Of a stretch of DNA of 64,000 bases, positions 1 through 7,537 are shown piece after piece; position 1 is the stretch's first letter; each line of letters starts with the position of its first letter. The stretch is from an uncultured Flavobacteriaceae bacterium. Its GTDB lineage: Bacteria; Bacteroidota; Bacteroidia; Flavobacteriales; Flavobacteriaceae. A program made the position numbers and the translations under genes. Under the pieces are notes generated by a model. The model did not search any database. It was not told the DNA's origin and worked only from the letters and a program-made list of their open reading frames with translations. Where the stretch lies: positions 51,074 to 115,073 of the forward strand of contig CALZKX010000218.1 in the NCBI GenBank assembly GCA_945788155.1, read 5' to 3'.

Positions 1-575
1 ATATTCGTATTAAAATTGGTTACTTCAAAATCATTTAAAACTGGGTCAAAAATTTCTTCAAACTTTAATATGATGTTTATAGGTTGTTTAATAATCCAAT
101 CAAAGACTAATTGACTTCTAAAACTTAATTTTGTATTTATTTTATATTTTTTACTTTGAATACTCAAAATTGTATTTGTAAATTGTTCCCAATTATTATC
201 AAAATCCTGAACTATTATAGAACAGGCTATTTCTGCGAGATTTCTATTAAATTCTATTAAATCAATACCGACTCCTCTTAACCCAATTACTCCAAGTCCT
301 TTAGTAAATGAATACCAAATATCGCTTTTAGGACAAACAACCAATTTTGAATCTTTCTTTGGAATTACACGAAAGACTTTTCCATTTAAATTGTCTACTG
401 CCGCATTTTTAAAAGCAAAAGACCTAGCGATCTCTAAATTGTTTGTAATAATTATTGATTCTTTTCTTAATGGCATATCAGACCAGTTACTTAAATTATT
501 CAGTAAAAGATTATAAGAATTTCCATTTTTTGATTGAGTCTTACTTGGTCTTTCAAATTTTTTTGTCGAAGACAT
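1..575 (-). CDS. Unrecognised protein, partial (C-terminus beyond left edge)
   Basis: An open frame of about 191 codons runs without a stop from an ATG at 575-573 to the left edge, so only the N-terminal part is visible. The protein begins MSSTKKFERPSKTQSKNG and is mixed alpha/beta in character, with no signal peptide, no membrane segment and no motif I recognise. The same frame stays open further upstream, but that stretch lies opposite the kinase gene and has no better start, so 575 is preferred. It is divergent from the kinase, separated by about 160 bases that must hold both promoters. That arrangement suggests it belongs to the same cargo locus. Function unknown. Confidence 0.6.
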   Translation of the reverse strand, partial: MSSTKKFERPSKTQSKNGNSYNLLLNNLSNWSDMPLRKESIIITNNLEIARSFAFKNAAVDNLNGKVFRVIPKKDSKLVVCPKSDIWYSFTKGLGVIGLRGVGIDLIEFNRNLAEIACSIIVQDFDNNWEQFTNTILSIQSKKYKINTKLSFRSQLVFDWIIKQPINIILKFEEIFDPVLNDFEVTNFNTN

Positions 576-735
576 CAAGTAATCATTTATTTGGGAGCTA
601 CTACTTATTCCTTTAAATAATTTAACTTCTGGGATAAGATTATTTGTGAATTCACTTTCCAAAAAGTCCTTTACTGAAGTTAAATCTATATCTTTATACA
701 AGTTATTTATTTTAAGATTGAATTTAAAGAATTTT

Positions 736-1863
736 ATGGCAAAAAAAGTATATCCAGCTAATAAATTACTAAATGTTACATTAAATGATGGATGGTTTGT
801 AGAATCTAAAGTAGAAGAGTTAACTACTACTAGTGGAAAATACTCTACTTGTTATATAGTAAGCAAAAATGGACATAAAGGTTTTTTGAAAGCTTTTGAT
901 TATAGAGATTTAGCTAAGCCTAGTGGTCGAGATATTTTTGATAGATTAAACGCAAAATTTGGAAGAGAAAGAGACATTTTAAAAAAATGTAAAAAGTTTG
1001 AAATTGATACAGTAGTAGAGTTTATTACGGCTGATGAACATTATTTTATTGAAGGTGATCTGAATGAGAAAGTTGATTATTTTATAACCGAATATTCAAA
1101 GGATGGCAATATTCAAAAATGCATAGAGAATAATAGCTTGATAGATTTAGCAAACAAGTTTAAGTCAATTGCTGATATTTTTCATGGATTAAGTGAGCTT
1201 CACGCAAAAGAAATCTGGCATTTAGATGTTAAACCATCCAATTTATTATATTTTATAGAGCAACAATTAACGAAAATTACTGATTTTGGTAGTGCAAGAC
1301 AATGGATAGGTGAGAATCTTGACGACGATGATAAGGTGGAGGATTTGAACAGTATTTTTAATACTAGATTATATGCTCCACCAGAAATACTTTACAATCA
1401 TCAATGGACAGATGATTGGAATTTATATAGAAGAAAAATAGATTTATATTTAGTCGGAAATGTTATTGTCAAATTTTTCACTAATTTAAGTTTCACAGCA
1501 TTATTAAGAGAAGAAATTACCGAATTTGATGACTGGAATAACAATCAAAATCTTGGAAAGTTTTCTCAAATATTACCTAGTTTAATGACTGCTTCGAGTG
1601 AAGTTTATTTAGTAATAAAAGATGAGATTTACGATGTAAATAAAGAATGTGGGTTGCCTCTTGATAAAAAAGATATTGAACAAGTAATGCTTACTATCAA
1701 GCAATTATGTTGTCCAGACCCTAAATTAAGAGGAAATCCAAATGAATTATTAAGAAAGAATAATAACGATGGGCTTTACAGGTATAGGGATAGATTTATT
1801 CTTTTATCAAAAAAAGCAAGTTATAAATCAAAAAGAATTTACCAATTAAAAGAGAAAAACTAA
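736..1863 (+). CDS. Serine/threonine protein kinase (Hanks type)
   Basis: The protein has about 375 residues and the landmarks of a eukaryotic-like kinase domain. These are a beta3 lysine in GFLKAFD (K52), the catalytic loop HLDVKPSNLL with Asp164, the metal-binding TDFGSAR (DFG at 183-185) and a YAPPEIL motif closing the activation segment. No transmembrane helix or PASTA repeat follows, so it should be cytoplasmic. The frame is open from a GTG at 646, but residues encoded there look non-native, so the ATG at 736 (MAKKVYPANK) is chosen. The next gene starts 3 bases after the stop, which implies one transcript with the TPR-like protein. Kinases of this form occur in phage-defence cargo, but here that role is inferred from context only. 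Confidence 0.85.
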   Translation: MAKKVYPANKLLNVTLNDGWFVESKVEELTTTSGKYSTCYIVSKNGHKGFLKAFDYRDLAKPSGRDIFDRLNAKFGRERDILKKCKKFEIDTVVEFITADEHYFIEGDLNEKVDYFITEYSKDGNIQKCIENNSLIDLANKFKSIADIFHGLSELHAKEIWHLDVKPSNLLYFIEQQLTKITDFGSARQWIGENLDDDDKVEDLNSIFNTRLYAPPEILYNHQWTDDWNLYRRKIDLYLVGNVIVKFFTNLSFTALLREEITEFDDWNNNQNLGKFSQILPSLMTASSEVYLVIKDEIYDVNKECGLPLDKKDIEQVMLTIKQLCCPDPKLRGNPNELLRKNNNDGLYRYRDRFILLSKKASYKSKRIYQLKEKN

Positions 1864-1865
1864 TC

Positions 1866-3395
1866 ATGTCTGGATTAATTTATCATTCCGACGAAAGAAG
1901 AATTCTACCAAAGATAGAAAGAAGTAAGACTTATTCTGAAAAGAGAGTTATTAGATCATTGGAAAACACATCCATAAAAAATGATCTTATAATTCAATTT
2001 AAGGATGATAATATTAATAATAAAATTGTGAAATGGGAAGAAGAAAAAGATGTTGCAACTGCAGGTGAAATTCTTTCACATGCTATCGTTACTAATGATA
2101 CTGACAATATAATTAGACTTAAGAAATTTTTAAAGCTTGATAACAAAAGAGAAAATGATGACAGTATTTCATTAATTGAAGAAGATGAGCAAAAGACTAT
2201 TAAATCTAATATTGCTCTGAATAAGAAAAAGCTTATCGAAGAGCCCAAAGATGCTGTGAGATGGATTGATCAAGCAATTAATTACTTTGAACTTGGACAT
2301 GTTGAAAAGTCAAAAAAATGTATTGATTCAGCTTTAACTATTAATAATGATTTTGGATTTGTATTAAGAAATGCCTCTAGAATGCTAAACCATTTTGGTG
2401 ATACTGGAAGAGCAATAAGTATTTTAAAAAAATCTGAATATTATAAATATGATCCCCAGATTTTGTCAGCCGAATTAGCTTTTTCTCAAATCGAGAGAAG
2501 AAAAACTAAAGGATATGACTTCGGAAGAAAGCTGTTAAACGGAAAAGTGTATACTAACTATCAAATATCTGAATTAGCTGGAGCTATTGGAACAAATGAA
2601 TATTTTGATGGCAATTTTAGAAAATCTGAAGAATTATTTGACTTGTCGTTGATAGACCCTTCTGAAAATTCTGTTGCTCAATCCTTATGGTATAAAAAGA
2701 AGCCCATAGAAAAAGAGAAATTTGAATTATATCAAAGCTCAAATGAAATACAAGCTCATATTAATACCAAATTAAATAAGTTTGAAGAATCGTTGGTATA
2801 TGCTAAAAGTTGGATTCATGACGAAAAATTTTCAATACGACCATATAGAGCAGCTTCTCATTTGAGTGGAGTTATGCTTGAGAATTATAGCGAAGCTTTT
2901 GATATTACTAATAAAGGATTAATAACTCAAAAAATAATTAAAGGGAAATTAAAACAAAATGAAGAATTTGGACTAATTAATGATCTTGCGTATTATTCAC
3001 TCAAAGAAGGAAATGTAAAAAAATCTCTCTCATATATCCAACCTATGATGGGAGTAATAACAAAAAGCTCGAATTTAAAAGATTTAGATTCAATAAATTT
3101 GGCTACTATTGGATTATTTGCATATAAAACAGGTCAACCCGATTTAGGTAAAAAATTATATAGAAAAGCAATTAAATATTTTTTTAAAAAAGAAAGTTTT
3201 TATTATGCTAGTTCTGCATTTGTTAATTTTTTTGATGAAGAAATATTTGTTGAAAAGAACATTGATTCTTTGCAAAAATTAAGAAAAGAATTAGATGCTA
3301 TGGTGACAAAAGATTCAGAAAATGATCTTATATTTTTAAAAGAAAAGTCAATTTTGAGGTTTGAAAAAAGAATTAAAGAAATTGTAAATTCATAA
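1866..3395 (+). CDS. TPR-like helical repeat protein, partner of the kinase
   Basis: This 509-residue protein is lysine- and glutamate-rich and largely alpha-helical. From about residue 110 onwards there are degenerate 34-residue-like units, for example one around WIDQAINYFELGHVEKSKKC followed by another around ILKKSEYYKYD. These resemble tetratricopeptide repeats. The N-terminal 90 residues are charged and look disordered. There is no signal peptide or membrane segment. It starts 3 bases after the kinase stop, so the two are almost certainly co-transcribed and may act together, with this protein as scaffold, substrate or sensor. I do not recognise a named family. Confidence 0.7.
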   Translation: MSGLIYHSDERRILPKIERSKTYSEKRVIRSLENTSIKNDLIIQFKDDNINNKIVKWEEEKDVATAGEILSHAIVTNDTDNIIRLKKFLKLDNKRENDDSISLIEEDEQKTIKSNIALNKKKLIEEPKDAVRWIDQAINYFELGHVEKSKKCIDSALTINNDFGFVLRNASRMLNHFGDTGRAISILKKSEYYKYDPQILSAELAFSQIERRKTKGYDFGRKLLNGKVYTNYQISELAGAIGTNEYFDGNFRKSEELFDLSLIDPSENSVAQSLWYKKKPIEKEKFELYQSSNEIQAHINTKLNKFEESLVYAKSWIHDEKFSIRPYRAASHLSGVMLENYSEAFDITNKGLITQKIIKGKLKQNEEFGLINDLAYYSLKEGNVKKSLSYIQPMMGVITKSSNLKDLDSINLATIGLFAYKTGQPDLGKKLYRKAIKYFFKKESFYYASSAFVNFFDEEIFVEKNIDSLQKLRKELDAMVTKDSENDLIFLKEKSILRFEKRIKEIVNS

Positions 3396-3519
3396 TTTGA
3401 CCTCATAAAGTTTTGGTCTGCCGTATCTACAATACTTTTAAAACAAAGCGTCCCATTTAAGGGAAATCATTAATAATGTGCAGATTAGAATCTTCGCTAT
3501 ATGGCGTCGTAAATTTTAC

Positions 3520-3660
3520 CTATGGGCTGGAAATTTTGATTGGTACAAGTACAAAGTCGTGTATAGCCAAAAAAGCTTCATAACTTTCTGGTGTAGTATT
3601 CTCTATTAAGCAAATAACATCTTTTTCATAATCTTTAATTTGGGTTGTTAATTGTTTTAT
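3520..3660 (-). pseudogene. Possible gene remnant downstream of traN
   Basis: On the minus strand an open frame overlaps the end of traN and runs to a TAG at 3522-3520. It encodes about 45 residues ending in YEAFLAIHDFVLVPIKISSP. The peptide looks protein-like rather than random, but it has no ATG in frame. It may be a decayed or truncated gene of the conjugation block, or a short ORF using a non-ATG start. The remaining bases of the 3396-3634 interval show nothing else I can interpret. Confidence 0.25.
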
Positions 3661-4471
3661 CTGAAATTTTCAGTTTTAAGTTGCGTTCGCCATTCTTTTC
3701 ATTGAGTTCTAGTAGTACCAAACGCTCATCACTAATAGAGAATTTCGGAACTACATAAACCAACTTTACTGTTTGATTCTCTTTAATTTTCGATGGCAAG
3801 TTATATGTAAAAACAGGCTCTAAATAGAGGCTTTGTAATGATTTTTTCTTGCCTTTTTTTCTGGTCTGAATGGTTAGGTTCAAGAAATTCACATCGTAGT
3901 CCAAAGACGATTTGTTTTCAATGGTCATTACAAAATACAGTTCCTCTTTATCAAAAACGATATTTTCAATCTTTAGAATAATACCATCATGTCGCTTTTT
4001 AAGCTTGCCAATGCGTTGTCTTCTTTTTACCAAATACGAACAAAAACGTTCATAATAATTGATTTTAAAATCGAAGCTATCAATATGTTTATTTTCGTCA
4101 TCCACAGCTCCAATAAATGGCTTTTCGTTGCCAATTGATGTCGAATCTGGTATAAAGTAATTCAACTTTTCCAGTACTTCCTTATACCTTATAATATACG
4201 AAAAAATAGAACCATTATTGTTGATTATCAGTAAATTACTTTCGTTTCCTGGTGTGGCTTGTAGTAATCCAAAATATTGTTCTTTTTCACGGTTATAGGT
4301 AAATGCAAAATTCTCAGAACCTGTAATCCCTTGACGAATTGGGTTAGGGAAAAAGAGTGCTACATTTTTATGATTATTGGCATAAATAGTGTCCAATATT
4401 TGCGTTTGATTTTGTGCTTTTAGTAATGTAGAAACCAAAACAAAGCTAATTGTGAAGATTATAGTTTTCAT
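3635..4471 (-). CDS. traN: Conjugative transfer protein TraN (DUF4138, VirB9-like)
   Basis: The 278-residue protein begins with a clear signal peptide (MKTIIFTISFVLVSTLLKAQ) and continues with the NHKNVALFFPNPIRQGITGSE region typical of Bacteroidetes conjugative-transposon TraN. The family is thought to form the periplasmic and outer-membrane part of the type IV secretion channel, in the role of VirB9. The C-terminal half is beta-rich. Its ATG overlaps the stop of traM by 4 bases, so it is translated from the same transcript. It is the last recognisable tra gene of the block in this window; traO, traP and traQ are not seen next to it. Confidence 0.88.
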   Translation of the reverse strand: MKTIIFTISFVLVSTLLKAQNQTQILDTIYANNHKNVALFFPNPIRQGITGSENFAFTYNREKEQYFGLLQATPGNESNLLIINNNGSIFSYIIRYKEVLEKLNYFIPDSTSIGNEKPFIGAVDDENKHIDSFDFKINYYERFCSYLVKRRQRIGKLKKRHDGIILKIENIVFDKEELYFVMTIENKSSLDYDVNFLNLTIQTRKKGKKKSLQSLYLEPVFTYNLPSKIKENQTVKLVYVVPKFSISDERLVLLELNEKNGERNLKLKISDKTINNPN

Positions 4472-5409
4472 AAGATTATTTTTTTTTGTGAGACTTTTAA
4501 AATCATTTTATAATTATTGACAACCGTAACTTTGACGTTCCGGTTACTGCGCTGAAATACTTTTTTAATACCACTAACTTGAGGTACACCAGCAACATTG
4601 ATGTCGTCAACCAGATCTTCAACTACTTCGTGTCTGGCTTCAGCTCTAAAACTATTTTCAACATAAATACCTTCGCTTCCATCCTGTAAATCAAATGCTT
4701 TGAGTTTTACCGATTCATGCAAAATGTTCTCAATATCAATCATGGCGCGATTAGGCTGAAAGCTTATAAAACCATAAACAGGTGTATTTTTCGGAACAAT
4801 ACGGTTATTGATTAACGCGTCTTTCGTCAAACGCATTCGCAAACGGTAATGCGTTTTTACAGTTTGGTTTCCATCCACCATAACATGAATTGTGGAATCT
4901 GTGTTTTGCAAATTGAAATTTGGATTCTTTTGTGGATTGGATGCAAAGAACAATTGATGTTCCAACCCAATTTCCTTTGCTTCAATTTTCAGTTCTTCTT
5001 CAGCAGAGGTGTCGATATCTTCATTGGGTTTATCATTAGTTGGCTTCGGTTTTGAATTGCGGTATCGATTTTCAGAATAATTAATTTTGCCGAACCTATA
5101 GATACTGTCCACAATGCGCTGCTTTTCTTTTTCTACCAAATCGGGATCGTAAAAACCAAGAGAATCAATAAGTTTTTCATCATAAATGCTCGGCACATTT
5201 GTTTCACGAACTTCTTTTAGGTTGTTGATGGCATCGAGTTTAGAAGAGTAATCTTCCTGTTCTTGTTTAAGTTCCGGGATTAAGGTTTGTTTTAGGTTAT
5301 CGTTTTCTTCATCATCATTTCCCATCATTAAAACAGTATAGGAAGTAATGAAAATTAAAACGACTGCCAGCACAGAACCAAAGACGATTTTATTCTTTTC
5401 TAGTTTCAT
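4468..5409 (-). CDS. traM: Conjugative transfer protein TraM (VirB10-like)
   Basis: The 313-residue protein has one N-terminal transmembrane helix (about residues 8-28, KIVFGSVLAVVLIFITSYTV). A charged, coiled-coil-prone periplasmic stretch follows (about 35-160), then a beta-rich C-terminal domain containing NRIVPKNTPVYGFISFQPNR. This layout matches Bacteroidetes TraM, the counterpart of VirB10, which spans the periplasm and links the inner-membrane complex to the outer-membrane channel. It lies between traK and traN with short or overlapping junctions. A separate traL gene is absent: only 26 bases separate it from traK. Confidence 0.88.
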   Translation of the reverse strand: MKLEKNKIVFGSVLAVVLIFITSYTVLMMGNDDEENDNLKQTLIPELKQEQEDYSSKLDAINNLKEVRETNVPSIYDEKLIDSLGFYDPDLVEKEKQRIVDSIYRFGKINYSENRYRNSKPKPTNDKPNEDIDTSAEEELKIEAKEIGLEHQLFFASNPQKNPNFNLQNTDSTIHVMVDGNQTVKTHYRLRMRLTKDALINNRIVPKNTPVYGFISFQPNRAMIDIENILHESVKLKAFDLQDGSEGIYVENSFRAEARHEVVEDLVDDINVAGVPQVSGIKKVFQRSNRNVKVTVVNNYKMILKVSQKKIIL

Positions 5410-5435
5410 AATACGTGGTGTTTGAATGATAATTA

Positions 5436-6050
5436 TTATTGTCCATTTTGAACTTTTTTTAAGGTGTTTTCAAAATAATTTGTGATTAACAGTCCATGTG
5501 TATTTTTAGGATAATTACGGTCAACCACTATGAGGTTTCCAGTTGAAACCAACTCATAAGTATCGACCACAGTACCTCGATTAATTTCAAATATGGTTTT
5601 GGTTTGGAACTGGTAAGGTTCAACTGTCAGGTCTAATTGCGATTCTACACTCAGCACTTTTTGGACCAGTGAATATTGCAATAACCGATTGTAAACACCA
5701 TCGGCTTTTTTCTGGCGATAAAGGTTATCTACAGAACTATTACCGAGCCATAACGCTTTTTCTAAATTCTTTTCGTAGTTGCTGGCATCGATGTTATAGA
5801 AATAGGTGTGGAACAATTCCAAGTGCGCTAAAGCTTCAACTTGAAAATTTTCCTTTTGTGCTACCCATTTTAAGGGAATTACCGTTCCGTCTGTATTTAT
5901 GGCAAAAGAACTATTGAGTGCTTTTTTATGAGTGTCGTAAACTATCCATCCAGAAAATGCACTAGAACCCAATGCACAAATCACGACTGCAAGGACGATG
6001 AATCGATTGAGTTTAAGAACGGCGTATATGTTTTTGTATGATGTTTTCAT
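5436..6050 (-). CDS. traK: Conjugative transfer protein TraK (VirB8-like)
   Basis: The 204-residue protein has a short cytoplasmic N-terminus, one transmembrane helix (about residues 17-38) and a periplasmic domain. This is the VirB8-like topology of Bacteroidetes TraK. Typical family text is visible around LKWVAQKENFQVEALAHLEL and the FINNF-like stretch near residue 85 (HTYFYNIDASNYEKNLEKAL). VirB8 proteins form an inner-membrane scaffold of the secretion channel. The gene sits in the tra operon between traJ and traM. Confidence 0.88.
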   Translation of the reverse strand: MKTSYKNIYAVLKLNRFIVLAVVICALGSSAFSGWIVYDTHKKALNSSFAINTDGTVIPLKWVAQKENFQVEALAHLELFHTYFYNIDASNYEKNLEKALWLGNSSVDNLYRQKKADGVYNRLLQYSLVQKVLSVESQLDLTVEPYQFQTKTIFEINRGTVVDTYELVSTGNLIVVDRNYPKNTHGLLITNYFENTLKKVQNGQ

Positions 6051-6065
6051 AATATATAATTTCGG

Positions 6066-6908
6066 TTAAGCAGTAAAAAGTCTAAAAGTGAAAGAAGTAG
6101 CTCGTTTGTATAATTTGAATTTCAGGAATACAATAAAAACCACAGAACCTAATTGTACCACAGGTGCAAAAAAGTTACTGCCTACATCTGTCCCAAAAAG
6201 ATTGAACCAGAAATTGGTATTGAGTTCTGTATAAATGGCATTAATGAATACATTGACCAAAAAGAAGGCTGGTACAAGCATATATACTGCTGCATAAAGC
6301 TTGAAGAAATTGTAAGCCATAGAGCGGAATTTCTCAAAGACAGCAAGACTCAGTACCAGAGGGAAAAAGGCTTGCATGATTCCCAACAGAAAATAACGTT
6401 CGGCCAAAAACAGAGGATAAATAAAAAGGTCTAAAATCCAGAGTCCAAGACTTACTATGAATGCGATAATTTTCCAACCAAAAAGTGGCGTAACCAAAGC
6501 CTCGTATAATAATGCCATTGCTTTTTTCATAATTTCCATGACACCAACATCCTCTTCAATGGGAATATCCTGCATTTGAAGTGGCAGTAGCGCAGGCGCA
6601 GTATTTCTATACTGACCTTCAATTGCCACAAGCACACCGTCAAAAAAGCCTAAAATCTGAGTAGAGAAAATGACCAGAAGCACAATTGCAAAATTCTTCG
6701 CCAATTCACCTGGACTCAATCCCCAAGTATAACCCTCTTTATCAGCAATACCTTCATTGTATTTTTTAAGGATATTTACTAAAAAAAAGAGTACAGCGAG
6801 TGTTTTCATGCCAGCAATAGTGTATTGCGAAAAATCACTATTCTGTATCGTTTGAAATACAGCATCGATGTACTCTAATCCAATCCCCAAAAAGAAATTT
6901 GCTGCCAT
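6066..6908 (-). CDS. traJ: Conjugative transfer protein TraJ (VirB6-like channel protein)
   Basis: The 280-residue protein is strongly hydrophobic, with about five to six predicted transmembrane helices. Two examples are the segments around AIVLLVIFSTQILGFFDGVL and LFLAERYFLLGIMQAFFPLV. Position (between traI and traK), length and topology match Bacteroidetes TraJ, which corresponds to the polytopic inner-membrane channel component VirB6. It starts 2 bases before traI ends on the same strand, consistent with one operon. Confidence 0.87.
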   Translation of the reverse strand: MAANFFLGIGLEYIDAVFQTIQNSDFSQYTIAGMKTLAVLFFLVNILKKYNEGIADKEGYTWGLSPGELAKNFAIVLLVIFSTQILGFFDGVLVAIEGQYRNTAPALLPLQMQDIPIEEDVGVMEIMKKAMALLYEALVTPLFGWKIIAFIVSLGLWILDLFIYPLFLAERYFLLGIMQAFFPLVLSLAVFEKFRSMAYNFFKLYAAVYMLVPAFFLVNVFINAIYTELNTNFWFNLFGTDVGSNFFAPVVQLGSVVFIVFLKFKLYKRATSFTFRLFTA

Positions 6909-6910
6909 AA

Positions 6911-7483
6911 TTAATAGCTTGTTTCCCTGTTATTGATTTTGTCCTGCATTTTTCTAAAAGAAATAATGTCTCGGTAGCGTTTAGTTTTTAAGTGAATTTC
7001 TGCCACCATTTCATTAGATTCACGCTCTTTGTCTTTTAATACTTCAGCACGTTCTGCATCAGTCATTTTTAGATGATCACTTGACAGTATTTCATCAATA
7101 AATTCAACGGTGTTTAGTGAACTTTCTATAATGTCATTAAAAGAATTAGTTACAGCGTTTACTTCTTCAGCTTTAATGTAAGGCGAACTTAGTATGCTGT
7201 TAAGGTCATTTTGAAGCACATTAAATAGCTGTTGATGATTATTAGCTATCTCATTTACAGCGTTTAACTGTTGTACCACATTGGTCACTTTCTCTATGCT
7301 CTCTTTGGCATCTTTCATAAACTGTACAGTTTTTAAAAGTTGGGACGTTTGTTTTGCCGATTCTATAAGCGATTTTGCAAGACTTATAAAATTAGTGTTG
7401 TCATAAACTGGCATGCCTTGGGCATTTCCTTTTACGCTGAAAAGGATTGCCATTACTAGAATTAAAATTGTTTTTTTACTCAT
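6911..7483 (-). CDS. traI: Conjugative transfer protein TraI (DUF4141, VirB5-like)
   Basis: The frame opens at 7525, but the ATG at 7483 gives an ideal signal peptide (MSKKTILILVMAILFSVKGN, then AQ), so that start is chosen (190 residues). The mature protein is helical, with coiled-coil character through QTSQLLKTVQFMKDAKESI, as in the DUF4141 family of Bacteroidetes TraI proteins. These are periplasmic and occupy the place of VirB5, a minor pilus component. The gene lies between traG and traJ. Confidence 0.82.
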   Translation of the reverse strand: MSKKTILILVMAILFSVKGNAQGMPVYDNTNFISLAKSLIESAKQTSQLLKTVQFMKDAKESIEKVTNVVQQLNAVNEIANNHQQLFNVLQNDLNSILSSPYIKAEEVNAVTNSFNDIIESSLNTVEFIDEILSSDHLKMTDAERAEVLKDKERESNEMVAEIHLKTKRYRDIISFRKMQDKINNRETSY

Positions 7484-7537
7484 TGCTAAAAATTTGTTTT
7501 GGTAGTCGTGAATCTTCGATTTCATGTTTAATTTGTT

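Noticed and set aside
646..735. Earlier start for the kinase at the GTG at 646
   Set aside because: The 30 extra residues show no kinase-like sequence and would fill most of the divergent promoter region; the ATG at 736 begins a normal N-terminus.
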